DNA from: Hyphococcus aureus
Lineage (GTDB): Bacteria > Pseudomonadota > Alphaproteobacteria > Caulobacterales > Parvularculaceae
DNA length: 64,000 nt
Assembly (NCBI RefSeq): GCF_042643165.1
Contig: NZ_JBHRSH010000001.1
Location: 2,629,233 to 2,693,232 of the forward strand
Direction of reading: 5' to 3'
In this document: positions 26,905 through 35,746 of the stretch, piece by piece
How the letters are laid out: each line of letters begins with the position of its first letter
Numbering within the stretch: the first letter of the stretch is position 1
Made by a program: the position numbers and the translations under genes
Notes under the pieces: generated by a model
What the model was told of the DNA's origin: nothing
What the model saw: only the letters and a program-made list of their open reading frames with translations
Database searches by the model: none

Positions 26905-28878
26905 CTAAGGCGCCGATTTTGAAAGAGGGCGCGTTTTCAACAAAACTTCGGATAGTTCAATTTTATCCGAAAAATAGCTTTGTCCATAGGTTGACCAATG
27001 CCCATGATCGTAAACCAACAAACGGGATTGTTGGTCAATCACATCGCATGTCTGTGCATCATCGTCGCATACAAAGTCGTTGATATCGATGTAATGAACG
27101 CCTAGCGCCTTGGCTTTTCTCTCAAGAGCCTTGTTTACTGGGTCCACTTTGCCGGCCAGGCGGGCGCTGTAAGCAGCCGCGTTGACGCGCCCACGGTTGA
27201 AGTTTGTAAACGATCTCGCGGCGACGAGTGGAAGATCCTTCCACTCGACCTTTCGACTGACAATAAAAAGATTGCATTCAGGGTTGGCGATTTTGCACCA
27301 TTCATAAAACTCATCGATATCTTTGATTGTCTCCATAACCCATCGGTTGTCGAGAATGATATATTTCGCGGCCGCGATTTTCGTTCTTAAGTCGTTTAAG
27401 CGCTTAGAATCTCTCTGGCAGAGCTTGGTCATAAGCGCTGCGCGCGGATAAGGGTTCTTGTTCAGATGCTGCATGCAGCTATCGTCAAAATATTGCGCGC
27501 CCACTGTGAAACCGGACTTTTTGAGCGGTTCGCTCACTGCGCCAAAAAGATCGCCCATATAGGAGTCCCCAACGAGCAATACATAATTGTCGCCTGGATT
27601 CTTTCCTTTATCGGCAACAGCCTTTCGCGCCAGTTGCTGAGTAGCGGCGCTTTGATTTTCCCAGTTGTTGCCCAGCGCCATCCGAATTTGTTCCGGCATT
27701 CTCCAAAGCCATCCGCTGTTAGCCCATGCATTTGACGCGGGTAAAACAAGGACAAGGGCGAAAAGGGCGCAAGCGAGTCCGAAATCACTTTCTTTGTCAG
27801 AAAGAGTGCGTGAGGTTCGCCGGAACGGTTGCTCAATAAATTTATACATCAGTGATGCGCCGGCAAACATGAGCAGCAACAGCGTTGTGACAACCCAGGG
27901 ATTGCTGATGTCATCGATGCGGTAAATTGTGAATACGATGAGCGGCCAGTGAATAAGATAGAGCGAGTAACTGATCTTTCCGGTCCAGACCGCGACAGGA
28001 TTATTGAGTATTCGGCCTGTGTAACGCGCCTGACCGGCATAGATAAGCAATGCAGCGCCGAGGCAAGGAAGCAGCGCATTATAGTAAGGAAAGATGATCC
28101 CTTCTGAATATGTGCAGATAGACCAGGCCACCATCCCCAAACCAAGCGCAGCAAGGGGCTCTAAAAGGAGTTTGTTCTTTGGTTGTATGCGTGCAACCCA
28201 TACAAGAGCGGCGCCAATGGCGAATTCAAAAACCCGAAATGGAGCGAGGTAAAAAATTGTAGAGGAGCCGTCAGAAAACCATTCTGCGATTTTTGGGGCG
28301 GCGGCGCGCAAGATTCCAACGTCGCCATCGTAGAACATCGCATTCAGCAGGAAGCTGAATAATCCAATGCCGACAATGGCCGCTACTGCGCCATATCGGG
28401 GCGACTTGCACATTGCGATCACGATAAGAAGCGGCCAGACAACGTAAAATTGCTCTTCAACGCCAAGCGACCACGTATGCAGAAGCGGTTTGAACTCAGC
28501 GCTGGTGTCAAAATAACCTGCTTCGCGCCAGAAGAAAAAATTTGATGTGCTTAAAAGCGTATGGATCGTGGCGCCGCCGAGACGCTCAAGATGTGGAGGG
28601 ATGAAAACAAAAGCGGCAAAACAAAATGTAACAAAAACAATAAAGAACAGGGCAGGAAATAGTCTTCGTGCGCGTCGTAGATAAAAGTTTTTGAAACTGA
28701 AGCCGCCCGTTGATTTTACCTCATCTACAATAAGGCGTGTGATGAGGAAGCCGCTTATAACAAAAAAGATATCCACGCCGACATATCCGCCGGCGAGGCC
28801 CGCAACATTTAAATGAAAAAGTGTAACCGCCATGACAGCGATCGCACGAAGGCCGTCGATATCAGGACGGTAAGTCAT
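26905..28878 (-). CDS. acyltransferase 3 family / SGNH-type O-acetyltransferase
   Basis: OatA-like 657-residue enzyme that O-acetylates cell-surface polysaccharide. N-terminal half: Acyl_transf_3 membrane domain with the usual opening RPDIDGLRAIAVMAVTLFH, GVDIFFVISGFLI and SLGVEEQFYVVWPL, about ten spans. C-terminal half: a periplasmic SGNH-type esterase/transferase with VLLVGDSYMGDLF (catalytic Ser) and the Asp/His pair in YDHGHWSTYGQSYF. It is less GC-rich than its neighbours, consistent with surface-antigen genes acquired by transfer. It sits between CysNC and a remnant of a cysC 3' end. Confidence 0.92.
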   Translation of the reverse strand: MTYRPDIDGLRAIAVMAVTLFHLNVAGLAGGYVGVDIFFVISGFLITRLIVDEVKSTGGFSFKNFYLRRARRLFPALFFIVFVTFCFAAFVFIPPHLERLGGATIHTLLSTSNFFFWREAGYFDTSAEFKPLLHTWSLGVEEQFYVVWPLLIVIAMCKSPRYGAVAAIVGIGLFSFLLNAMFYDGDVGILRAAAPKIAEWFSDGSSTIFYLAPFRVFEFAIGAALVWVARIQPKNKLLLEPLAALGLGMVAWSICTYSEGIIFPYYNALLPCLGAALLIYAGQARYTGRILNNPVAVWTGKISYSLYLIHWPLIVFTIYRIDDISNPWVVTTLLLLMFAGASLMYKFIEQPFRRTSRTLSDKESDFGLACALFALVLVLPASNAWANSGWLWRMPEQIRMALGNNWENQSAATQQLARKAVADKGKNPGDNYVLLVGDSYMGDLFGAVSEPLKKSGFTVGAQYFDDSCMQHLNKNPYPRAALMTKLCQRDSKRLNDLRTKIAAAKYIILDNRWVMETIKDIDEFYEWCKIANPECNLFIVSRKVEWKDLPLVAARSFTNFNRGRVNAAAYSARLAGKVDPVNKALERKAKALGVHYIDINDFVCDDDAQTCDVIDQQSRLLVYDHGHWSTYGQSYFSDKIELSEVLLKTRPLSKSAP

Positions 28879-28891
28879 ATTTTATATTTCG

Positions 28892-28917
28892 AAACAACCT
28901 GACTGGAGAGGTTGTTT
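28892..28917. repeat. 9-bp hairpin between cysNC and the acyltransferase gene
   Basis: AAACAACCT (28892-28900) and AGGTTGTTT (28909-28917) with an 8-base loop. There is no clear T-run after it on the minus strand, so a terminator role for cysNC is possible but weak. Confidence 0.4.
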
Positions 28918-28949
28918 AATGCGTTTCCTGTTGGTTTTGCAATCCTTTT

Positions 28950-30854
28950 CTAGCCAGCCAGATAGCCCTTGTCCTGGAGATATTCGACGATGCGCGTCGC
29001 GGCGATTTCAGCGGCGACTTCTGATGTGTCGAGATCGATCTCGGCGTGTTCGGGCGCTTCATAGTCGCTGTCGATGCCGGTGAAGTTCTTGATCTCGCCG
29101 CGGCGGGCGCGGGCGTAGAGCCCTTTGACATCCCGCTGTTCGCAGACTTCGAGCGGCGTCGAAATGTAAACCTCTATAAATTCACCGTCTTCAAGCAGCT
29201 CGCGCGCCATGCGCCGCTCGCTCTGGAAAGGCGAAATGAATGAAACGAGAACGATGAGCCCGGCGTCCACCATCAGGCGAGCGGACTCGCCAACGCGGCG
29301 GATATTCTCGACACGGTCGGCGTCAGTAAAACCGAGATCCTTGTTCAGTCCGTGGCGGACATTATCGCCGTCGAGCGTATAAGTGTGGCGGCCCATGTCA
29401 TGCAGCCGTTTTTCGACAAGGTTTGCAACCGTCGACTTGCCCGATCCGGAAAGCCCGGTGAACCAGAGGACGCAAGGTTTCTGATGTTTGGCGCTGGCGC
29501 GGACGCCCTTGTTAACGTCAAGATCCTGCCAGTGAACGTTCTTCGCTCGGCGCAATGAGAAGTCGATCATACCGGCGCCGATAGTGGCGTTGGTGCGCCG
29601 GTCGATCAGGATGAAGGCGCCGGTGCGGCGGTTGTCTTTATAGCTGTCAAACGCGATCGGCTGCGCCAGATTGAAATTACAAAAGCCGACTTCATTGAGT
29701 TCAAGCGTCTTGCCGGACATATGCTCCAGCGTATTGACGTTGACCTTGTGCTTCAGCTCGGTGACGGTCACGGGCACCATCCGGTTGGCGGTCTTCAGAA
29801 GATATTGCCGCCCCGGATAGAGTTCTTCTTCCGCCATCCAGAGTAAATGCGCGGCGAATTGATCGGTTTGTTCCGCCGGCGCCTTGCCGGCGCAGATAAC
29901 GTCGCCGCGGGAAATATCGATCTCGTCTTCGAGCGTCACCGTCACCGCCATATCGGGGCGCGCTTCGGCAAGGTCGCCATCCATGGTGACGATGGATTTC
30001 ACTTTCGAGCGCTTGGCGGACGGCAGGACGACAATTTCCTCACCGGGCTTGATTACGCCGCTGGCGACGGTGCCGGAAAAGCCGCGGAAATCGAGATTAG
30101 GCCGGTTCACCCACTGCACGGGCAGGCGGAAGGGTTTGTCGGAAAGCGCGCCGCGTACTTTCACGCTTTCAAGATAGGGCAGGATCGCAGGGCCGTTATG
30201 CCACGGCGTTTCCTTGCTCTTCTTGGTGATGTTGACGCCTTCAAGCGCGGACATCGGAATGCAGACAATCGACTCAAACCCAAGATCTTTGGCGAAGGCG
30301 CGGTATTCGGCTTCGATCTTGTCAAAGGTCGTTTCCGAATAGTCCACAAGGTCCATCTTGTTGATGGCGATGACGACGTGACGAATGCCGAGCAGGGAGA
30401 CGATATAGGAATGGCGCCGGGTCTGGGTCAGCATGCCCCTGCGCGCATCGATGAGAATGACGGCGAGATCGGCCGTAGATGCGCCGGTCGCCATGTTGCG
30501 GGTATATTGTTCATGGCCCGGCGTGTCGGCGACGATGAATTTGCGCTTTTCCGTTGAGAAAAAGCGATAGGCGACGTCAATGGTGATGCCTTGTTCGCGT
30601 TCGGCGGCGAGGCCGTCGACGAGCAAGGCGAAATCGATCTTCTCGCCTTGTGTGCCATGTTTTTTCGTATCGCTTTCGAGCGCCGAAATCTGGTCGTCGT
30701 AAAGCATTTTGGAATCGTAGAGGAGGCGGCCGATGAGAGTCGACTTGCCGTCATCAACGGAACCGCAGGTGATAAAACGCAACATCGACTTGCGCTCATG
30801 GGCGGCGAGATAATCGAGAACATTGTCGGAGGGTTTCAAAGAGGTGACGGACAT
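28950..30854 (-). CDS. cysNC: bifunctional sulfate adenylyltransferase subunit 1 / adenylylsulfate kinase
   Basis: Makes and phosphorylates adenylyl sulfate (APS to PAPS). 634 residues: an EF-Tu-like GTPase part with G1 GSVDDGKST (about residues 32-40), G3 DTPGHEQYT, G4 NKMD, then beta-barrel domains; from about 440 an APS kinase with Walker A GLSGSGKST, DGDNVRHGLN and IEVYISTPLEVCEQRDVKGLY. The GTPase activates the CysD subunit. The start ATG overlaps the cysD stop by one base (TAATG). PAPS-making implies either sulfate assimilation through PAPS or sulfation of surface polymers. Confidence 0.97.
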   Translation of the reverse strand: MSVTSLKPSDNVLDYLAAHERKSMLRFITCGSVDDGKSTLIGRLLYDSKMLYDDQISALESDTKKHGTQGEKIDFALLVDGLAAEREQGITIDVAYRFFSTEKRKFIVADTPGHEQYTRNMATGASTADLAVILIDARRGMLTQTRRHSYIVSLLGIRHVVIAINKMDLVDYSETTFDKIEAEYRAFAKDLGFESIVCIPMSALEGVNITKKSKETPWHNGPAILPYLESVKVRGALSDKPFRLPVQWVNRPNLDFRGFSGTVASGVIKPGEEIVVLPSAKRSKVKSIVTMDGDLAEARPDMAVTVTLEDEIDISRGDVICAGKAPAEQTDQFAAHLLWMAEEELYPGRQYLLKTANRMVPVTVTELKHKVNVNTLEHMSGKTLELNEVGFCNFNLAQPIAFDSYKDNRRTGAFILIDRRTNATIGAGMIDFSLRRAKNVHWQDLDVNKGVRASAKHQKPCVLWFTGLSGSGKSTVANLVEKRLHDMGRHTYTLDGDNVRHGLNKDLGFTDADRVENIRRVGESARLMVDAGLIVLVSFISPFQSERRMARELLEDGEFIEVYISTPLEVCEQRDVKGLYARARRGEIKNFTGIDSDYEAPEHAEIDLDTSEVAAEIAATRIVEYLQDKGYLAG

Positions 30855-32017
30855 TAGAAATAGCCCTCCTGTTTCTTCTTCTCCATACTGGCCGCCTGGT
30901 CGTGGTCGATGACCCGGCCCTCACGCTCCGAGGTGGTGGCGAGCAGCATTTCCTGAATGATTTCGGGTAGGGTGGTCGCCTTGGAGCGCACAGCGCCCGT
31001 AAGCGGATAGCAACCCAGCGTGCGAAAACGCACCATCTCCATTTTCGGCGTGACGCCATCAAGCGGCATGCGGTCGTCATCGACCATGATGAGGGCGCCG
31101 TCGCGCTCAACCACCGGACGTTCGCCCGCAAAATAAAGCGGTACGATTGGAATGTTCTCGCGGTAGATATATTGCCAGATGTCCAGTTCGGTCCAGTTGG
31201 AGAGCGGGAAGACGCGGATCGATTCACCGGGCGCGATGCGCGTGTTGTAAAGGCTCCAAAGCTCAGGGCGCTGATTTTTCGGGTCCCAGCGATGTTCGCG
31301 CGAGCGGAACGAGAAAATGCGTTCCTTTGCGCGGGATTTTTCTTCATCGCGCCGGGCGCCGCCAAAGGCTGCGTCGAATTTATATTTGTCGAGGGCCTGT
31401 TTCAGGCCCTGGGTCTTCATAATGTCGGTGTGGAGTTGCGATCCGTGCGTGAACGGGCCGACGCCTTGCTCGACGCCTTCCTGATTGATGTGAACAATCA
31501 GATCGAGGCCGAGCTTCGCTACGGTGTCGTCGCGGAACTTGATCATCTCGCGGAACTTCCAGGTGGTGTCCACATGCATGACCGGGAAGGGAGGCTTGGA
31601 TGGATAAAACGCCTTCATTGCGAGATGCAGCATCACCGCCGAGTCCTTACCCACGGAATAGAGCATCACCGGGTTTTCCGCTTCGGCGGCGACTTCGCGC
31701 ATGATGTGGATCGATTCCGCTTCGAGCCGGTCGAGATGGGTCATCGTTTCGGAAGGGATGGCCGGCGCTCTGGAAGGCGCTTCGTCATTTGCGGCGGGCT
31801 TGGGCGCTTTCGCCGGAGAGGGAGCGACGCCGGCTTCCATTTCCGATAGGCGCGTGCGGGCAGTCTCCAGCGTTCTCAGCGTACACTGCCCGCCAGCTTC
31901 GAGCCGGGCGATGGCTTTGCCGTCATTGAAGAGCTTGCGGCTCACGGTGGAAAGGGAGAGGCCGGTTAAATCTGCGGCGGCCCGGGCGCGGGTGATAAGC
32001 GTATCGATCTCTGACAT
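30854..32017 (-). CDS. cysD: sulfate adenylyltransferase subunit 2 with N-terminal helix-turn-helix extension
   Basis: Residues from about 92 (MTHLDRLEAESIHIMREV...) are a complete CysD: P-loop YSVGKDSAVMLHLAMKAFY, AFGGARRDEEKSRAKER and IPIVPLYFAGERPVVER; they make adenylyl sulfate with CysN. In the same open frame lie about 91 extra residues starting at ATG 32017, behind GGAAGG: a small repressor-like HTH (LTGLSLSTVSRKLFNDGK), CTLRTLETARTRL, and a Pro/Ala linker. An internal start for CysD alone would be ATG 31744, but it has no ribosome site. The gene heads the cysD-cysNC operon and is divergent from a GbsR/MarR gene. Confidence 0.9.
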   Translation of the reverse strand: MSEIDTLITRARAAADLTGLSLSTVSRKLFNDGKAIARLEAGGQCTLRTLETARTRLSEMEAGVAPSPAKAPKPAANDEAPSRAPAIPSETMTHLDRLEAESIHIMREVAAEAENPVMLYSVGKDSAVMLHLAMKAFYPSKPPFPVMHVDTTWKFREMIKFRDDTVAKLGLDLIVHINQEGVEQGVGPFTHGSQLHTDIMKTQGLKQALDKYKFDAAFGGARRDEEKSRAKERIFSFRSREHRWDPKNQRPELWSLYNTRIAPGESIRVFPLSNWTELDIWQYIYRENIPIVPLYFAGERPVVERDGALIMVDDDRMPLDGVTPKMEMVRFRTLGCYPLTGAVRSKATTLPEIIQEMLLATTSEREGRVIDHDQAASMEKKKQEGYF

Positions 32018-32031
32018 TGGGAACCTTCCCA
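32018..32031. promoter_or_regulatory. palindromic operator 1, next to the cysD start
   Basis: TGGGAACCTTCCCA, a perfect inverted repeat adjoining the cysD start codon and continuing to TTCCCACG (32026-32033). It overlaps the ribosome site, so a bound protein or the hairpin could block translation or transcription. Shared with two other sites in the same spacer. Confidence 0.6.
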
Positions 32032-32066
32032 CGTAAAATTCATTGTGCGCTGCGATATGTGACCAC

Positions 32067-32079
32067 AATTTCGTGGGAG
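32067..32079. promoter_or_regulatory. operator 2, half-site in the cysD promoter
   Basis: AATTTCGTGGGAG holds CGTGGGA, the complement of the TCCCACG core of the other two sites. In the minus direction it lies between TTGCCT (about -35) and a CACATATC-like -10, so occupancy would interfere with the cysD promoter. Confidence 0.45.
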
Positions 32080-32130
32080 AGGCAAGTTCAGCAAGCCGAA
32101 AATCTGTATATGTGGATGAAACATGCGTAA

Positions 32131-32150
32131 TCGTAGGTACTTTCCCACGA
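32131..32150. promoter_or_regulatory. palindromic operator 3, near the GbsR-type promoter
   Basis: TCGTAGGTAC-TTTCCCACGA is an imperfect palindrome (7 of 10 pairs), then runs on to TAATT as in site 1 (TTCCCACG-N2-AATT). It adjoins a candidate -35 TTGACC (32155-32160) with TAACAT at 32179-32184 for the plus-strand regulator gene. Confidence 0.55.
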
Positions 32151-32195
32151 TAATTTGACCTTGAAATACTTTCGTGAATAACATAAATTTCTGTT

Positions 32196-32783
32196 ATGAC
32201 AGAAATTACTGAAAATAAGATCGAGATTAGCCCGGCCATCCAGCGCTTCATTCTGCATTGGGGCGATATGGGCGGGCAATGGGGCGTCAATCGTTCGGTG
32301 GCGCAGATCCACGCCTTGCTGCTTGTCAGCGACAAGCCTCTGAACGCTGAAGAGATCGCCGAAGCGCTTGGGCTCGCGCGCTCCAATGTGTCGAACTCCA
32401 TCAAGGAATTGCTGACCTGGAGCCTTGTGAAGCGGGCGCCGACGGCGGGCGATCGGCGCGACCACTTCGAGGCGGAAAGCGACATGTGGGAGATGGTTTC
32501 GCGCATTGTCGCCATGCGCAAGGCGCGTGAGCTCGATCCCGCAGCGCAAGTGCTGGGCGCCTGTCTCTCCGACGCAAAGGAAGACCCGAATGCGGGCGCC
32601 GCCGCGGTCCAGCGCCTCAGCGATCTTCAAGACCTGATCGCGCTGTTGAACGGCTGGTACGACCAGATGAACAAGGTGCCGAAATCGACCTTACTGCCGC
32701 TCATCCGTATGGGAACAAAAGCGGTCGATGTGATCGCGCCTTTTGTGAAGAAAGAAAAGGCCGGGAAAAAGACGACGCATTAA
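32196..32783 (+). CDS. GbsR/MarR family transcriptional regulator
   Basis: 195 residues with a winged helix-turn-helix: VAQIHALLLVSDKPLNAEEIAEALGLARSNVSNSIKELLTWSLV, then the wing RAPTAGDRRDHFEAE. GbsR-type proteins control choline/betaine or sugar-related genes; here it faces the cysD operon, so it may control sulfate activation. No ribosome site precedes the ATG and a promoter TTGACC-N18-TAACAT would start RNA about at the ATG, so a leaderless mRNA is likely. Basic C-terminal tail. Confidence 0.9.
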   Translation: MTEITENKIEISPAIQRFILHWGDMGGQWGVNRSVAQIHALLLVSDKPLNAEEIAEALGLARSNVSNSIKELLTWSLVKRAPTAGDRRDHFEAESDMWEMVSRIVAMRKARELDPAAQVLGACLSDAKEDPNAGAAAVQRLSDLQDLIALLNGWYDQMNKVPKSTLLPLIRMGTKAVDVIAPFVKKEKAGKKTTH

Positions 32784-32820
32784 CGCACCGCCGAAGCCCG
32801 GCAAGCCAGAGGAGGCTATC

Positions 32821-33336
32821 ATGGGTTACACGGATGTACTCGAACTTCGCCGCTTTGGACGCAAAGCGGATGTTCGTCGCGCATCAAAAGCTGAGGGACC
32901 GGACACCGGCGCCGCTCAGCTTCTGGCTTACCTTGCTTCCGCGCCGCTGATTTCAGCGGCCCTCATCATCGTTGCGGGAGGGGAAAACGCCGTGTTTGCT
33001 GCTCAATTTATGAGCCTTTACGGCGCGGCGATGATTGTCTTTTTCGGCGGCGTGCGTTGGGGTGTCGCGGTGATGAAGGAAGGCGGGCCAACCATGCGCG
33101 CGCTTCTCGGCGCCGCCTTACCCTTGCTGGCGGCGTTGCCGCTGTTTGTCCCTGTCGCTGGCGTCTACTGGAAATTCGCTGCGATCATGATTGTCACGGC
33201 GCTGCTTCTTATCGATGACCTTAATGCGACCCGCCGCGGCTCCGGCGCGCCGCACTGGTATCTCGCCGTGCGCCTGCCGCTCACAGTGTTGATCGAGCTT
33301 GCGTTCCTCATTGCGATGGTGGGGATGGCGAGATGA
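32821..33336 (+). CDS. DUF3429 membrane protein
   Basis: 171 residues with four to five membrane spans, including LLAYLASAPLISAALIIV and the family signature FMSLYGAAMIVFFGGVRWGVAV. DUF3429 members have no known function. The ATG follows GGAGGC. The next gene overlaps the stop by four bases. Confidence 0.8.
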   Translation: MGYTDVLELRRFGRKADVRRASKAEGPDTGAAQLLAYLASAPLISAALIIVAGGENAVFAAQFMSLYGAAMIVFFGGVRWGVAVMKEGGPTMRALLGAALPLLAALPLFVPVAGVYWKFAAIMIVTALLLIDDLNATRRGSGAPHWYLAVRLPLTVLIELAFLIAMVGMAR

Positions 33337-33869
33337 AGGAAGCTGATGACGAAAGCCTCCAACCGCAACGTGCGATTGATCGCAATGTTGCCCCACAGCG
33401 GGCGCTGAATTTTTTCATCTATCTCATAGCCGGACCGCCCATAGGCGCATTGGTGTTTATGGCGTTTCTGTGCGCGATGGCGATTGAAGCAGCTTTTATT
33501 ACGCCATCACTAACCAGTCCAAGCGTCCCCTCAGAAGCCGCAATTTTGGGGACGTTCGTTTCGCTTATCGCGTTCACGCCAGTCGCATTGATGTTCAGCT
33601 ACTTCTTTGGCGGTCTTCAGGCGGCGGCGACAGGGCTCTTGCTTATTTTTCTTTCAGATAGACAAGGCAAGTTCAGTTACGGCGCCGCAATGCTGGCGGC
33701 GCTCCCGAGCAGTCTTGCCGCGTTGTTCATCATTGGCCGCGACTCTATCGGGTTTGGCGTTGTTGTGGCCCTCATAGGCATGCTTTCCAGCCTTATTCTC
33801 CGCCTTATATTCAGGAAAAGATTTGGCCGTCATGTTCCGGAGATTGTCACAAGCCCTGCCGCGGCTTAA
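33333..33869 (+). CDS. four-span membrane protein, unknown function
   Basis: 178 residues with membrane helices around FFIYLIAGPPIGALVFMAFL, GTFVSLIAFTPVALMFSYFF, AATGLLLIFL and IGFGVVVALIGMLSSLILRL. No family recognised. Its start overlaps the stop of the DUF3429 gene by four bases, indicating translational coupling, and a metallophosphoesterase gene follows after 32 bases. Confidence 0.65.
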   Translation: MKEADDESLQPQRAIDRNVAPQRALNFFIYLIAGPPIGALVFMAFLCAMAIEAAFITPSLTSPSVPSEAAILGTFVSLIAFTPVALMFSYFFGGLQAAATGLLLIFLSDRQGKFSYGAAMLAALPSSLAALFIIGRDSIGFGVVVALIGMLSSLILRLIFRKRFGRHVPEIVTSPAAA

Positions 33870-33901
33870 GGACAGCATGCAGCTCAAACTGGGGGCAGGG
33901 C

Positions 33902-34945
33902 ATGATGACTTTACGCGCTATTGCGGCGGCCAGCTTTTTTGTAACATTGGTGGCATGTACAACTACGCCGAAGGAAACGGCGCCATCTGCGGAGCCATTC
34001 TCTTTCGCGGTGATCGGCGACATTCCCTATAATGACGATGACCGGGACGTGTTTGACAATAAGATCGTTCCTGCCATCCAACAGGGCGGCTATCCCTTCG
34101 TCATCCATGTCGGCGATTACAAGAGCGGCGGCGCGCCGTGCACGGCGCAGGAAGATGATACGCAAAATGCACTCATCGAAAAGCTCGCGCCGATCCCGGT
34201 GTTTTATACGCCCGGCGATAATGAGTGGACGGATTGCGACCGCTTTGTTGATCCCGCCACTGGCAAGCCGCAATCGGAATTACAGCGTCTGGCGCGCCTT
34301 AAAGAACTATTCTTTGAAGAACCGGTTGATGCGCCAGAAGCAATGTCTGTGAGGATGCAGCCGGACGCACCGGGAAATGTGATGTGGCGTTACGAGGGTG
34401 TGCGTTTCGTGACGGTTCATGTGGTCGGGACAGGCAATGGCCGCCGCGCCGTTGCGGGCGATGATCCGGATGAAGCAGGACCGCTCGCCGATGCGAGAGA
34501 ACGTGACGCAGTCAACTGGATCACAGCGGCTTCCATCGCGGCGAAGAGCGAAAAGGCCAAAGCGCTCGTCATCGCGATGCATGCGGACATGAGCGACGTA
34601 AACCCTGAAAATCTGGGTGTTCCCTGTAACGGCGCTGTGGCTAGCCTCGATGAAACCTGTGATGCGTTTGTTGCCCTTCGGTTGGCGTTGCGAAAGGCCG
34701 CAGAAACTTTTGGCGGACCAACGCTGCTCATTCACGGCGACACCGCGCCTTTTACATTGGGTCAGTCATTTGCGGGCGAAGAGTTGGCGAATTTCTGGGT
34801 GCTGAACGCCGCCGGCGATCATGGCGTCACCGGAGAAGGCTTTCACTATGGCGTACAGGATTCCACAAGGGTGATTTTCGATCCTTCCGCATCAAACCCT
34901 TTCGATGCATGGGGGATTGCGACCGGACAACGCGCCAAGCAGTAA
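33902..34945 (+). CDS. secreted metallophosphoesterase-like lipoprotein
   Basis: 347 residues with a lipoprotein signal (lipobox VTLVAC, about residue 19) and a calcineurin-like fold: AVIGDIPYND (metal ligand Asp), VHVGDYKSGGAPC, FYTPGDNEWTDC (Gly-Asp-Asn), VIAMHADM and LIHGDTAPF (His). The GDIPY/GDN signature is that of a group of bacterial secreted phosphoesterases. Location is the outer membrane, periplasmic face or outside. Substrate unknown. Confidence 0.88.
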   Translation: MMTLRAIAAASFFVTLVACTTTPKETAPSAEPFSFAVIGDIPYNDDDRDVFDNKIVPAIQQGGYPFVIHVGDYKSGGAPCTAQEDDTQNALIEKLAPIPVFYTPGDNEWTDCDRFVDPATGKPQSELQRLARLKELFFEEPVDAPEAMSVRMQPDAPGNVMWRYEGVRFVTVHVVGTGNGRRAVAGDDPDEAGPLADARERDAVNWITAASIAAKSEKAKALVIAMHADMSDVNPENLGVPCNGAVASLDETCDAFVALRLALRKAAETFGGPTLLIHGDTAPFTLGQSFAGEELANFWVLNAAGDHGVTGEGFHYGVQDSTRVIFDPSASNPFDAWGIATGQRAKQ

Positions 34946-34996
34946 AGCCCGAAAAGGTCTATAGCGCTCGCCCGATGAAAGCGCTAAGGCCGGTTC

Positions 34997-35746
34997 ATGG
35001 AAATTGACGTCTGGAAAACTGCATTGCTCTTCGCCGCCGGGGTCGCCTCGGGCTGGATCAATGTGCTTGCCGGCGGCGGCTCCATCCTCGCTGTGCCGGT
35101 GATGGTGTTTCTCGGCATGCCGGGGCCGGTCGCCAACGGCACCAACCGCATTGGCATCATCGCGCAGAACATTGCGGCCGTGACAGGTTTCTTCCGTAAG
35201 GGATTTTCAGATTTCAAACTCAGCGCATCGCTTGCGGCCTGCGCCGCCGTCGGCGCTTTCTTCGGCGCGAATGTGGGCGTGAAGCTGGAAGGCGTCTGGT
35301 TTGAACGTACGCTCGCCCTGATCATGGTCGCCGTCATGGTCATCATGATGACGGGCGCGGGGCAAAAGCCAGTGGAGGCCGGGGGTAAAGCCAAGAATTT
35401 GTTGCTCGGTCATCTTCTGTTTGTCGGCGCCGGGTTCTGGGGCGGCTTTATTCAGATCGGGGTGGGCCTCATTCAGTTGCCTATTCTCAACCGCGTCATG
35501 GGGCTCGATCTTGTCCGCGCCAATATGCACAAGGTTTTTGTGGCGCTGGTGTTTTCGATCGTCTCGCTCGCGGTCTTTGCGAGCCAGGTGAAAATCGAGT
35601 GGGCGCTGGGAATCGCGCTCGCCGCCGGCTACGCGGTCGGCGGCTGGCTTGGCGCGAACGCCGCTGTGGCGAAAGGCGAGGCGCTGATCAAAAAGATCTT
35701 CTATCTGGCGCTGGCCGCGATGGCGGTTAAGTTACTGTTTTTCTGA
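34997..35746 (+). CDS. TauE/SafE family permease
   Basis: Membrane exporter-type protein of 249 residues with about eight spans. The two-fold TauE motif shows in ASGWINVLAGGGSILAVPVMVFLGMPGPVANGTNRIGI and GGFIQIGVGLIQLPILNRVMGLDLVRAN. Members move sulfite, sulfoacetate or other organosulfur and carboxylate anions across the inner membrane. Nothing in the context fixes the substrate. Confidence 0.9.
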   Translation: MEIDVWKTALLFAAGVASGWINVLAGGGSILAVPVMVFLGMPGPVANGTNRIGIIAQNIAAVTGFFRKGFSDFKLSASLAACAAVGAFFGANVGVKLEGVWFERTLALIMVAVMVIMMTGAGQKPVEAGGKAKNLLLGHLLFVGAGFWGGFIQIGVGLIQLPILNRVMGLDLVRANMHKVFVALVFSIVSLAVFASQVKIEWALGIALAAGYAVGGWLGANAAVAKGEALIKKIFYLALAAMAVKLLFF

